A DNA stretch of 64,000 nt from VRUE01 sp963702035. GTDB taxonomy: Bacteria > Actinomycetota > Thermoleophilia > Solirubrobacterales > 70-9. How positions within the stretch are numbered: position 1 is the first letter of the stretch; each line of letters opens with the position of its first letter. Location: positions 62,001 to 126,000 of the forward strand of contig OY969700.1 in NCBI GenBank assembly GCA_963702035.1. The letters are read 5' to 3'. The notes below the pieces were generated by a model. It had not been told where the DNA came from. It was given only the letters and a program-made list of their open reading frames with translations, and searched no databases. Made by a program: the position numbers and the translations under genes. Positions 48,607 through 57,252 of this stretch are shown here, in pieces.

Positions 48607-48670
48607 AGATGAAGCCCAGATGAGAGCGCCCCCCTTCCAGAGCCGCCCGGCTCTCATCTCGCCTTCATCT
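48607..48670. promoter_or_regulatory. Mirrored OmpR-type half-sites in the divergent promoter
   Basis: AGATGA occurs at 48607 and 48618, 11 bp apart; its reverse complement TCATCT occurs at 48654 and 48665, also 11 bp apart. Longer arms GATGAAG...AGATGAGAGC and GCTCTCATCT...CTTCATC make the whole a large dyad centred near 48638. Tandem sites at 10-11 bp spacing are typical of OmpR-family dimers, so the regulator at 48692 probably controls both directions. Confidence 0.65.
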
Positions 48671-48691
48671 TCTCTGGGATCGTTTGTCGGG

Positions 48692-49372
48692 ATGAACGTT
48701 CTGGTCGTCGAGGACGAGGTGAAGATGGCGGCGTTGATCCGCCGCGGGCTCAGCGAGCAGGGCCTCACCGTCGATGTCGCCGGGGCGGGGGAGGATGGGC
48801 TGGAAATGGCGCGGTCATCCGCCTATGACGCGATCGTGCTCGACGTGATCCTCCCCGGCATCGACGGCTTCGAGACCTGCCGGCGGCTCCGCCAGGAAGG
48901 GATCTGGTCGCCGGTTCTGATGCTGACCGCCCGCGGAGCGCTCGAGGACCGTGTCGCCGGGCTGGATGGCGGCGCCGACGACTACCTCACCAAGCCATTC
49001 TCCTTTGCCGAGCTGCTGGCCCGCCTTCGGGCCCTGGTCCGGCGCGGCCAGAGCGAGCGGCCGTCGTTCGTCGAGGTCGGCGACCTGCGGCTCGACCCGG
49101 CGACCCTTGAGGCCTGGCGGGGCGATGCGGAGATCGAGCTCTCGGCCAAGGAGTTCGCCCTGCTCGAGACCTTCATGCGCAGCCCAGGCCACGTGCTCAG
49201 CCGCATGCAGCTGCTCGACCAGGCGTGGGACTACGATTTCGAGCATCGCTCGAACGTGATCGAGGTCTACGTCCGCTATCTCCGCCGCAAGATCGACGTG
49301 CCCTTCGGAGTGAGGTCGATCGAGACTGTGCGTGGCGCCGGCTACCGGCTGCGAAAGGACGGTGGGCGCTGA
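48692..49372 (+). CDS. OmpR-family response regulator
   Basis: This protein is about 226 residues. The receiver domain has VLVVEDEVKMAAL, the phospho-acceptor Asp in IVLDVILPG and Lys in DYLTKPFSF. The winged-helix output domain follows (SAKEFALLETFMRSPGHV, VYVRYLRRKID). ATG 48692 was chosen from the receiver's usual start. The histidine kinase gene overlaps the stop by 4 bp. The mirrored sites upstream are its likely operator. Confidence 0.94.
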   Translation: MNVLVVEDEVKMAALIRRGLSEQGLTVDVAGAGEDGLEMARSSAYDAIVLDVILPGIDGFETCRRLRQEGIWSPVLMLTARGALEDRVAGLDGGADDYLTKPFSFAELLARLRALVRRGQSERPSFVEVGDLRLDPATLEAWRGDAEIELSAKEFALLETFMRSPGHVLSRMQLLDQAWDYDFEHRSNVIEVYVRYLRRKIDVPFGVRSIETVRGAGYRLRKDGGR

Positions 49373-50718
49373 GTCGCGTATCGATCCGCCTCCGGGTGAC
49401 GCTCGTCTTCGCCGGGGTGATGGCCCTGGTGCTTGGCGCGATCGGCGTCTTCGTCTACGTGCGCTTCGCCAATGAGCTCGGCGCCACGATCGATGCGGGT
49501 CTGCGATCGCGCGCGGGCGACGTCGCGGCGCTGATCCGAGAGGCCGACTCTGGCCTTCCGGAGGGACACCGGAACCTCGTCGGTCGCACCGAGAGCTTCG
49601 CCGAGGTGCTCGACGCGGCCGGGCAGGTGTCGGATTCGTCGGCGGCGGTCGGGCGGCACGTCCTGCTTACGCCTACCGAGCTGAAGCGAGCGCTTCGCGA
49701 GCCGATCCTTCTCGATCGCGGCTCTCTTCCAGGTTTGAAGGACGAGTCCCGCCTGCTCGCGGTTCCGGTCAAGGCAAGGGGGCGGGAGCAAGTGGTGGTC
49801 GTCGGCACCTCGACCGCCGCGCGCGGCGAGTCACTCACCGACCTCGCCCAGCTGCTCTTGGTCGGCGGACCGGTTGCCCTGCTGCTCGCTTCGCTTGCCG
49901 CCTACGGGGTGGCCGCCGCGGCGCTGAAGCCGGTCGAGGCGATGAGGTCACGGGCCGCCGAGATCTCCAGCGCCGAGCCCGACCAGCGCCTTCCGGTCCC
50001 GCCGACGCGCGACGAGGTCGCGCGCCTCGGCACGACGCTGAACGAGATGCTCGAGCGCCTCGGAGAGGCGCTGGCCCATGAGCGGGCCTTCGTCGCCGAC
50101 GCCAGTCACGAGTTGCGCACGCCGCTGGCGATCCTGCGCACGGAGCTCGAGCTGGCGCTGGCGGAGGGACGCTCCCCCGAGGAGCTGCGCGCGGCCCTGG
50201 CCTCGGCCGCCGAGGAGACCGACCGCCTGACCCAGCTCTCCGAGGATCTGCTCACGATCGCCCAGACGGAGCGCGGCAAGCTGCCGTTGCAGTTGGCGTC
50301 TCTGGACTTGGCGGAAACCCTCGACAGCGTCGAGCGCAGGTTCGCCCGTCGAGCCGGGGAGCGGGGGAGGAGGATCGAGGTGGCGGCCCCGGACTCGCTC
50401 GTCCTCGACGCCGATCGGCTGCGCCTCGACCAGGCGATCGGCAGCATGGTCGACAACGCGCTTCGCTACGGCGCCGGCACCATCGACCTCGTCGCCGGCG
50501 GTGAGAACGGATCGGTGGAGATCCACGTCCTCGACCGCGGGGATGGGTTTCCGCCGGACTTCCTCGAACGGGCCTTCGAGCGCTTCAGCCGCGCGTCGTC
50601 GAGCGCCCGCGACGGCGGCAGCGGCCTCGGATTGGCGATCGTCCAGACGGTTGCCCGTGCGCACGGCGGCGAGGCGCACGCCGGCAATCGTGGGGGGGAG
50701 GGGCCGACGTCTGGCTGA
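49369..50718 (+). CDS. Sensor histidine kinase, frameshifted at the C-terminus
   Basis: This protein is about 449 residues from a probable CTG start overlapping the regulator stop (CTGA); a GTG eleven codons later is an alternative. Two helices (about 15-35 and 160-185) flank a periplasmic sensor. HAMP, then the H-box ADASHELRTPLAILRTE, then the ATPase boxes DNALRYGAG and GSGLGLAIVQ follow. The frame ends in GEGPTSG, whereas the neighbouring frame gives ADVWLSLPVGPVSS, a normal kinase ending at 50756. One missing G near 50690-50705 explains this. Confidence 0.88.
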   Translation: MSRVSIRLRVTLVFAGVMALVLGAIGVFVYVRFANELGATIDAGLRSRAGDVAALIREADSGLPEGHRNLVGRTESFAEVLDAAGQVSDSSAAVGRHVLLTPTELKRALREPILLDRGSLPGLKDESRLLAVPVKARGREQVVVVGTSTAARGESLTDLAQLLLVGGPVALLLASLAAYGVAAAALKPVEAMRSRAAEISSAEPDQRLPVPPTRDEVARLGTTLNEMLERLGEALAHERAFVADASHELRTPLAILRTELELALAEGRSPEELRAALASAAEETDRLTQLSEDLLTIAQTERGKLPLQLASLDLAETLDSVERRFARRAGERGRRIEVAAPDSLVLDADRLRLDQAIGSMVDNALRYGAGTIDLVAGGENGSVEIHVLDRGDGFPPDFLERAFERFSRASSSARDGGSGLGLAIVQTVARAHGGEAHAGNRGGEGPTSG

Positions 50719-50827
50719 GCTTGCCGGTCGGGCCGGTCTCATCTGCCGGGGCCTAGCCCGAAGCCGCGGCACGGGTTGGATCGCTCCGACATCTCGCCTG
50801 AAGTACGGTGCCCGGCGTGAAAGCCAC

Positions 50828-51982
50828 ATGAGCGCCCCGACCGACGTCTACTCCATCCCCCAGGACCTGCTCGACTTCCGCGCGACGATCGCGCAGATCG
50901 CGCGCGAGCGGATCGCCCCGCGGGCGGCCGAGATCGACGAGAAGTCCGAGTACCCCGCCGACGTGCGCAAGCTGTTGGCCGAGCACGACATCCTCTCACT
51001 GCCCTTCGAGGAGGAGTTCGGCGGCACCGGCACCGGCACGCTGATGTTGCAGATGGCGGTCGAGGAGATCGCCAAGGCCTGCGCTTCCAGCGCCCTGATC
51101 CTGATGGTGCAGGAGCTCGGCTCGCTGCCGATCCGCCTCTTCGGCAGCGACGAGCTGAAGCAGCGGGTGCTGCCGCGCTGCGCCAGCGGCGAGTGGACGC
51201 CGGCCTTCGCGCTCTCGGAGCCCGAGGCCGGCTCGGACCCGGCCGCGATGCGCACCCACGCCGAGCTCGACGGGGACGAATGGGTGATCAACGGCGCCAA
51301 GAACTGGATCAGCAACGCCGGCGTCGCCGACTTCTACGTCGTCTTCGCCATCACCGACCGCGAGAAGCGGCGGATCACCGCCTTCATGGTCGAGGCCGAC
51401 CGGCCCGGCTTCTCGATCGGCAAGCTCGAGCACAAGCTCGGGATCCGCGGCTCGCCGACCGGCTCGCCCGTCCTCGACGACGTCCGGGTGCCGGCCGAGA
51501 ACGTGATCGGCGAGGTCGGCCGCGGCCTCGGCGTCGCCCTCGGCACGCTGGAGCGGACGCGGCTCGGCGCCGCCGCGCAGGCGGTCGGCATCGCCCAGGG
51601 GGCGACCGACTACGCGACCACCTACGCGTCGGAACGGGTCGCCTTCGGCAAGCCGATCCTCGACCTGCAGGCGATCCAGTTCAAGCTGGCCGAGATGGAG
51701 ACCGGCACCGCCGCCGCCCGCGAGCTCCTCTACAAGGCCTGCGCGCTGGCCGACCGCGACGACCCGGCCCTCGCCAAGCACTCCTCGATGGCGAAGCTGT
51801 TCGCCTCCGACAACGCGATGCGGGTTACGGTCGAGGCGATCCAGGTGCTCGGCGGCTACGGCTACGTCAAGGAGTACCCGGTCGAGCGAATGATGCGCGA
51901 CGCCAAGATCACCCAGATCTACGAGGGAACGAACGAGATCCAGCGAGTAGTGATCTCCCGCGCGATGGACCCGCGTCGGTAG
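50828..51982 (+). CDS. Acyl-CoA dehydrogenase
   Basis: This 384-residue FAD enzyme carries the blocks AFALSEPEAGSDPAAMRTH, VINGAKNWISNAG and VLGGYGYVKEYPVERMMRD, and the catalytic region QIYEGTNEIQRVV. ATG 50828 gives the standard N-terminus. The nearest genes are not of beta-oxidation, so the substrate is open; the short-chain branch is likely from overall length. It is 17 bp from the acylphosphatase-phosphoesterase fusion. Confidence 0.94.
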   Translation: MSAPTDVYSIPQDLLDFRATIAQIARERIAPRAAEIDEKSEYPADVRKLLAEHDILSLPFEEEFGGTGTGTLMLQMAVEEIAKACASSALILMVQELGSLPIRLFGSDELKQRVLPRCASGEWTPAFALSEPEAGSDPAAMRTHAELDGDEWVINGAKNWISNAGVADFYVVFAITDREKRRITAFMVEADRPGFSIGKLEHKLGIRGSPTGSPVLDDVRVPAENVIGEVGRGLGVALGTLERTRLGAAAQAVGIAQGATDYATTYASERVAFGKPILDLQAIQFKLAEMETGTAAARELLYKACALADRDDPALAKHSSMAKLFASDNAMRVTVEAIQVLGGYGYVKEYPVERMMRDAKITQIYEGTNEIQRVVISRAMDPRR

Positions 51983-51998
51983 ACCCACAGCGCGTCTC

Positions 51999-52764
51999 AT
52001 GTCGAAGCCCCCGAGCAAGCGAGAAGACGGGGGCGCGACAGCCGTCCGTGCGGTTGTGCGCGGGGGGGGTGCAGGGCGTCGGATATCGCGACGCGACGTT
52101 GCGGCGCGCACGTCAGTTGGGCTTGATGGGTTGGGTGCGCAATGGGGAGGAGGGCTGCGTGCTCGTCCACGCGGAGGGTCCAGAGCAGGCGGTCGAGGAG
52201 CTGATGTCCTTTTTGCGGGACGGTCCACCGGCCGCGCGTGTCGCCGATGTGACGACCGAGCAGGTGAAGGTCGAGGGCCACGAGCAGTTCGCGATCCGCG
52301 GTGTGAGCGCCGGCGCCTTCATCGTCCAGGAGCACGCCGCCACCGCTCATCACTTCGACCTCCGTCTGGAGGTCGGCGGGACGATGCGCTCGTGGGCGGT
52401 GCCGAAGGGGCCCTCGCTGGACCCGGCCGTCAAGCGCCTCGCCGTCGAGGTGGCTGACCACACGATCGACCACAACAGCTTCGAGGGGGCGATCGGCGAC
52501 GGTCGCGTGATCGTCTGGGATCGCGGTCACTACGAGCAGGGCGGCCGGGTGGCCTGGCCGGAGGCGCTCGAGCGCGGCCACGCCGTCTTCGTCCTCCACG
52601 GCGAGAAGCTGCGCGGCGGATTCGCCCTGCAGCGCACCCGCCCCGGCGAGAAGCCCCAGTGGTTGCTGATCAAGCGCCGCGACGAGGACGCGCGCCCGGG
52701 CTCGGACGTGGTCGCCGAACGACCGCAATCGGTGCTCAGCGGCAAGACGCTCGACGAGCTCTGA
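51999..52764 (+). pseudogene. Acylphosphatase-LigD phosphoesterase fusion, frameshift at a G8 run
   Basis: From ATG 51999 the first frame reads TAVRAVVRG, then degenerates after a run of eight G (52052-52059). With seven G the frame continues GVQGVGYRDATLRRARQLG and MGWVRNGEEGCVLVHAEG, a complete acylphosphatase. A LigD-type 3'-phosphoesterase domain follows (FIVQEHAATAHHFDLRLEV, RSWAVPKGPSLDP, RVIVWDRGHYE) to the stop at 52764. The phosphoesterase domain trims DNA 3' ends in NHEJ. Fusion with acylphosphatase is uncommon. The break is either a sequencing error or phase variation. Confidence 0.75.
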
Positions 52765-52844
52765 CGCACGCGGCTACCGACGGTCCGCCGGGCTCAGCCT
52801 GCCGGTCGCGCTGATGACGCCGTCGCCCGAGGGGGCTGAGGCGG

Positions 52845-53441
52845 TCAGTTGCGGGCGATTGGCCCGACTGCCGCGACCCCGCGCTGGGCCGGCCGGCGAT
52901 CGAGCGATTGGCCCTCGTTGATCCGCCCCAGCCAGCGCAGGGCCAGGAGCAGGGCTGCCGGGACGACGAAGGCTCCGCTGATCAGCAGGAACCAGATCTG
53001 CGCGGCGTCGCTGCCGGCGCCGATCGTGTGGACGATCGCGAGCAGCCAGAAGATCGCCGTGAGGCGGTGGGCGCGGCGCCAGCGGGCGGCGCCGATGCGG
53101 TTGCGGAAGTAGTAGGAGATGCCCAGCCCGGCGAGGCCGTAGCCGGCGACGATCCCCAGCCCGGTCCAGAACGGCCGGTAGGCGTTGACGAAGGGGATCG
53201 CGATTCCGCCGAGGCCGGGATTGAGCCAGGCGTCGCCGAGCAGGGAGAGGCCGTGCAGGGCGACCATCGCCAGGGTGGTGAGCGAGAGTGCCTCGTGGAC
53301 CGCGCGGAAGTCGCGCTTATTCTCCGTTTTGCGTTTCGAGGCCATCATCAGCCCGAGCCCGACGCTGGCGCTGGCGAGAAGCAGCGCCGCGCCGCCCGCC
53401 GCGCGGCTGGTGATCCAGAAGAGGTGCGGCGCGACGTTCAA
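52845..53441 (-). CDS. Ferric reductase-like membrane protein
   Basis: This 198-residue protein has about five helices. The helix His residues that bind heme b in the family appear in FRAVHEALSLTTLAMVALHG, RRAHRLTAIFWLLAIVHT. There is no FAD/NAD domain, so it resembles the membrane half only (YedZ/MsrQ-like). It is the last gene of a five-gene run that starts with the two-component system at 56299. Confidence 0.75.
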   Translation of the reverse strand: MNVAPHLFWITSRAAGGAALLLASASVGLGLMMASKRKTENKRDFRAVHEALSLTTLAMVALHGLSLLGDAWLNPGLGGIAIPFVNAYRPFWTGLGIVAGYGLAGLGISYYFRNRIGAARWRRAHRLTAIFWLLAIVHTIGAGSDAAQIWFLLISGAFVVPAALLLALRWLGRINEGQSLDRRPAQRGVAAVGPIARN

Positions 53442-53860
53442 GATGAGCTGGTGACGACGGGCGCCGGTTCAGGTTCCGGTTCGGGTTCGATCACTTCGGG
53501 TTCTTCGAATTCTTCTTCGAACTGCGGTTCTTCGACTTCGACTTCGGGTTCGACGAATTCGGGTTCGACTGGTTCGGGTTCGATGACTTCGGGCTGCTGG
53601 GATTCGAGCGGGGGAGAGCTGCTTGCGCCGGAGCTCCGCGGCCGGGACGCCGTGCGCGAGCCGTGCGGGGCCGGGCCGAGGACCGGGTCGTCGCCGGTCG
53701 CCATCTGCACGAAGACGATTCCCCAGAGCAGCGCGAAGCAGACCAGCGAGATCGCGACGACGCGGCTGCGCAGCGCGCCGGCCCGCAACTGCTGAGCCCG
53801 ACGGCGCCGCCTCGCGTTGCGCGTGCGTTCGATCTTCTCGAAGGAGTCCACTATGGCCAC
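53438..53860 (-). CDS. TonB-like Glu/Pro-repeat membrane protein
   Basis: This 140-residue protein has a short basic N-terminus, one helix (about 33-52) and an extracytoplasmic tail in which EP, EPE and VEPEF units repeat over about 50 residues before the end PAPVVTSSS. The DNA there is a degenerate TTCGGGTTCGA-type repeat. The layout is that of a TonB-type or cell-wall-spanning arm, although this organism is probably monoderm. It overlaps both neighbours, which are heme-binding membrane proteins. Confidence 0.65.
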   Translation of the reverse strand: MAIVDSFEKIERTRNARRRRRAQQLRAGALRSRVVAISLVCFALLWGIVFVQMATGDDPVLGPAPHGSRTASRPRSSGASSSPPLESQQPEVIEPEPVEPEFVEPEVEVEEPQFEEEFEEPEVIEPEPEPEPAPVVTSSS

Positions 53861-54444
53861 GACCCGGCGGCCGAGACCGAGAGCAGAGCCACGGCGACGC
53901 CGGCGAGGATGGAGGCGCCGAGGGCCGAGATCCGGGTCCCCGCACCCGCCAGCTGCGCCTCGCGAGGGCCGTTGCGGCGCCAGTCGGGAATTGCCAGGCG
54001 CGGGACCTCGAGCAGGTGGCCGAGCACATGCACGGTCATCAGGACGACCCAGGCGATGAAGCTGACCTTGTGCGCCAGGATGAGCGTGTTGCTCGGCGGC
54101 CCGGCGAGGAGCAAGGCGACCCCCGTCCCGAACAGCAGCACGGTGGTGAGCACGACGCCGGGGGCGAGCAGTCGGAGGATCAGCAGCGGCGGGCCCTTGC
54201 GGACGTACGCGGGGGTGCCGGAGTAGTAACGGAGGAAGCGGTAGCCGGTGCTGCCCAGCTTCAGCATCACCGGGGGAATCAGCAGCATGCCGATCAGGAT
54301 GTGCGGCTGCAGCAGCGGGCCGACGAAGGGGATCGTCGCCCCCTCGGCGGCGAGCAGCACCAGCAGCACGACGGCCCCGCCGCCGGTCAGGCGCGAGTTG
54401 CCGGCGACGCCGTCGCGGATTCGAGTCGCTTCAGGGCGATACAC
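53851..54444 (-). CDS. Heme-b-like membrane protein
   Basis: This 197-residue protein has four to five helices. Likely heme-ligand His are in LLQPHILIGMLLIPPV, ILAHKVSFIAWVV and MTVHVLGHLLEVP, giving two pairs as in cytochrome b561-type proteins. The start is GTG. It begins 35 bp after the histidine kinase gene in the same direction and overlaps the EP-repeat gene by 10 bp. With the ferric reductase-like protein it could form a transmembrane electron path. Confidence 0.7.
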   Translation of the reverse strand: MYRPEATRIRDGVAGNSRLTGGGAVVLLVLLAAEGATIPFVGPLLQPHILIGMLLIPPVMLKLGSTGYRFLRYYSGTPAYVRKGPPLLILRLLAPGVVLTTVLLFGTGVALLLAGPPSNTLILAHKVSFIAWVVLMTVHVLGHLLEVPRLAIPDWRRNGPREAQLAGAGTRISALGASILAGVAVALLSVSAAGSWP

Positions 54445-54479
54445 AGGACGGCATGCTCGGCGCGGGGGCTTGTCTGCGC

Positions 54480-55628
54480 CTAAGCGTCGGGTGAGAGATT
54501 TCTCATCCGCGGCTTGAAGCCCGGCAGCGCGAAGGCGGCGCGGGCGCCGCCCAGCGGCGAGTCCTCGATCCAGATCCGGCCGCCATGCAGGTTGACGATC
54601 GAGCGGGCGATGCCGAGGCCGAGCCCGCTGCCCCCGGAGGACCGGTCGCGCGCAGGCTGGTTGCGGTGGAAGCGCTCGAAGACCTGCTCGCGCCTTTCCC
54701 GGGGCACCCCCGGCCCGTCGTCGTCGACCGCGACCACCAGTCGATCGCCGTCCGCTTGTGCGGAGAGGACCACGCGGCCGTCCGGTCCGGCGTGGCGGTG
54801 TGCGTTGGAGAGCAGGTTGCGGACGACCTGTGCGATCAGGTCGGAGTCGATGCGGACGGTCCCCTCCGCCAGCTCGCCGATCTCGGTCCCCTCGAAGCCG
54901 GCCTCGGCCAGGCCGCGCAGCAGGGAAGCAGCCTCGACCTCGCGCAGGAGCGGCTCCGAGCCCTCGTCGAGGTGGGCCAGCGCGAGCAGGTCGTCGACCA
55001 GCCGTTCGACCCGGTGTATCTCGGTCATCGCCAGCGCCTCGACGCGGCGCACGTCCTCGACGCTCGGCCTCTCCTTGCGCGCCAGCACCTCGAGCTGGCC
55101 GCGGATCGCGGTCAGCGGCGTGCGCAGCTCGTGTGAGGCGTCGGAGACGAAGCGCCGCTGGCGCGAGAAGGCGAGGTCGAGCCGGTCGAGCATGTGGTTG
55201 AAGGCCTCGACCACGGTGCGGAGCTCCGGCGTCGAGGCCTCCGGGCGCAGGCGCGGCGTGAGGTCGCCGGCGTCCACGGTGGCGGCCGTCGATGCGATCC
55301 GTCGCAGCGGCGCAGCGGTGCGGGCCGCGACCAGGTAGCCGGCGAGCAGGGCCGCCAGCAACGCCGCCCCGCCGGCGATCAGGAACGTCCTCTCGACCTC
55401 GTGCTGGGCGTCGGCGATCGGCGAGATCGCCGAGCCCTCGCCCGGCTCGCTGGGTGCGGGACCGAGATGACCGGCCTCGCGCGACTCCTCGTGGTTGATC
55501 AGCCTCGACTCATCCGCCATGTCGGCACGCACCGCGACGAAGACGAAGGTGAAGGCGACGATCACGATCCCGCCGATCGAGATCGCCAACCTGCCCCGCA
55601 ACCCCAACCTCGCCCACCCTCCTCTCAT
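54480..55628 (-). CDS. Sensor histidine kinase
   Basis: This 382-residue kinase has two helices (about 14-34 and 80-100) flanking a short periplasmic sensor, then HAMP, the H-box VSDASHELRTPLTAIRGQ and ATPase boxes RNLLSNAHRHAG and GSGLGLGIARSIV. It starts overlapping the response regulator by 4 bp and is followed 35 bp later by the membrane redox genes. The short sensor region gives no clue to the signal. Confidence 0.93.
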   Translation of the reverse strand: MRGGWARLGLRGRLAISIGGIVIVAFTFVFVAVRADMADESRLINHEESREAGHLGPAPSEPGEGSAISPIADAQHEVERTFLIAGGAALLAALLAGYLVAARTAAPLRRIASTAATVDAGDLTPRLRPEASTPELRTVVEAFNHMLDRLDLAFSRQRRFVSDASHELRTPLTAIRGQLEVLARKERPSVEDVRRVEALAMTEIHRVERLVDDLLALAHLDEGSEPLLREVEAASLLRGLAEAGFEGTEIGELAEGTVRIDSDLIAQVVRNLLSNAHRHAGPDGRVVLSAQADGDRLVVAVDDDGPGVPRERREQVFERFHRNQPARDRSSGGSGLGLGIARSIVNLHGGRIWIEDSPLGGARAAFALPGFKPRMRNLSPDA

Positions 55629-56299
55629 CGGCTGCCCTTCAAGCGGTAGCCCACCGAGCGCACGGTCTCGATCGGTGCCGGCGAGCCCGGCTCGCCCAGC
55701 TTGCGCCGCAGGTAGCCGATGTAGACCTGGACGACGTTGGTGCCCGGATCGTGGTCGTATCCCCAGACCGCGGTGAGGATCTCGCGCTGCGTGCAGACCT
55801 GGCCCGCCCGCCGCATCAGGAAGGCGAGCAGCTCGGCCTCCCGCTCGGGCAGCCGCACCGAGGCGCCGTTGCGCGTGGCCTGCCGTGAGAGCAGGTCGAG
55901 CTGGATGCCGCCGGCCTCCAGTGTCGTCGTAGCCTCGGCGCTTGCCTGGCGCAGGTGAGCCCTGATCCGGGCCAGCAGCTCCTCGAACGCGAAGGGCTTG
56001 GTGACGTAGTCGGTGGCGCCCGCGTCGAGCCCCTCGACCCGGTCGGCGATCTCACCCTTTGCCGTCAGGACGATCACCGGCAGGGTCGGCTTCTCGCGGC
56101 GGATCGCGGCCAGCACCTCGAGCCCGTCGCGGCCGGGCAGCATCCGGTCGAGGATCACCAGGTCGAAGCCGCCGCCAAGGGCCAGGCGCTCGCCCTCGAT
56201 GCCGTCGGCGGCAGTGCGGACGGCGAAGCCCTCCGCCTCGAGGCCACGCTCGAGGAAGTCCGCGATTGCCGCCTCGTCCTCGACGACCAGGATCTCCAC
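55625..56299 (-). CDS. OmpR-family response regulator
   Basis: This 224-residue protein has a receiver with EILVVEDEAAIADFLERG, the phospho-Asp in LVILDRMLPGRDG and Lys in DYVTKPFAFEELL. The winged helix follows (LPEREAELLAFLMRRAG, VQVYIGYLRRKLGE). It heads the minus-strand run that includes the histidine kinase and the redox-membrane genes, which are its likely targets. Confidence 0.94.
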   Translation of the reverse strand: MEILVVEDEAAIADFLERGLEAEGFAVRTAADGIEGERLALGGGFDLVILDRMLPGRDGLEVLAAIRREKPTLPVIVLTAKGEIADRVEGLDAGATDYVTKPFAFEELLARIRAHLRQASAEATTTLEAGGIQLDLLSRQATRNGASVRLPEREAELLAFLMRRAGQVCTQREILTAVWGYDHDPGTNVVQVYIGYLRRKLGEPGSPAPIETVRSVGYRLKGSR

Positions 56300-56358
56300 G
56301 CCTCGATGCTAGCCGCCCCGCACCCCGGGACCGGCGGAGAGCGCCATGTCGGCGAAAG

Positions 56359-57216
56359 CTAGGGCGGCGGTTCGCAGCCGGTGCCGCCGACCAGCATCCC
56401 GGAGCCGAGGTGGGCGCCGAGCACCGGTCCCACCTCGGTGCAGAAGAGCGGCTCGGAGCCGAAGATGGCGGTGCCCTCGGCGACCAGCGTCGCGGCGCCC
56501 TCGGGCGACTGGGCGTGCTGGACGAACCACTCGCCAGCGCCGCGCTCGTGGAGCTCGTGCAGGTAATCGATCATCTTCTGCCGGGCCCGCTGCCGGGTGC
56601 GGACGCGGCCGACCGGGGAGATCTCGGTGCCGAAGGTGAGGATCGGCTTGATCTTCAGCGCCGTGCCGACCAGGGCCTGCGCCGCGCCGATGCGCCCGCC
56701 GCGCCGCAGGTACTCGAGCGTGTCGAGGCAGAACCACATGTCGAGGCCCTCGCGGGCGCGGTGGATCGCGTTGACCACGTCTCTCGCCGATGAGCCCTGC
56801 TCCGCCGCGCGCGCGGCGGCGAGGACGAGGCAGCCGAGCCCGCCGGCGCCGGTCTGGCCGTCGACCACCTCGACCTGGCCGGGGAGCCCCTTGTCGGCGA
56901 TGACCCGGGCCGCCTCCCGGGCGCTCTCGCAGGTGCCCGAGAGGCCGCCGGCGATGTGCACGGAGACGACGTCGCGGCCGGCTTCGGCAAGCGGCTCGAA
57001 GCAGGCGAGGAAGTCGCCCACCGAGGGCTGGGAGGTCGAGGGAAGGTCGGGCGAGTCGCGCAGCCGCGCGTAGAAGGCATCGAGCTCGTACTCGGGCTCG
57101 GCCAGGCGCTCGTCGCCCCAGCCGACGTAGAGGCTGACCTGGTGCACGCCCCAGCGCTCGATCAGGTCGGGGGGAAGATAGGTGGTGCTGTCGGTGACGA
57201 CAGCGACGCCGGGCAT
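56359..57216 (-). CDS. DegV-family lipid-binding protein
   Basis: This 285-residue protein is of the DegV fold, which binds a fatty acid in a deep pocket. The N-terminus VAVVTDSTTYLPPDL, the middle VSVHIAGGLSGTCESAREAA and DTLEYLRRGGRIGAAQ, and the C-terminal GPVLGAHLGSGML are all typical. Such proteins deliver fatty acids to a FakA-like kinase, which is not in the window. ATG 57216 was chosen by the family start; the frame is open further upstream. Confidence 0.92.
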   Translation of the reverse strand: MPGVAVVTDSTTYLPPDLIERWGVHQVSLYVGWGDERLAEPEYELDAFYARLRDSPDLPSTSQPSVGDFLACFEPLAEAGRDVVSVHIAGGLSGTCESAREAARVIADKGLPGQVEVVDGQTGAGGLGCLVLAAARAAEQGSSARDVVNAIHRAREGLDMWFCLDTLEYLRRGGRIGAAQALVGTALKIKPILTFGTEISPVGRVRTRQRARQKMIDYLHELHERGAGEWFVQHAQSPEGAATLVAEGTAIFGSEPLFCTEVGPVLGAHLGSGMLVGGTGCEPPP

Positions 57217-57252
57217 GCGCGGCAGCGTCCCACAGATGGCAAGCTTGCGGCG

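Noticed and set aside
53460..53600. Tandem repeat DNA considered as CRISPR or satellite
   Set aside because: The units are degenerate, in frame, and encode the Glu/Pro arm of a protein; there are no spacers.
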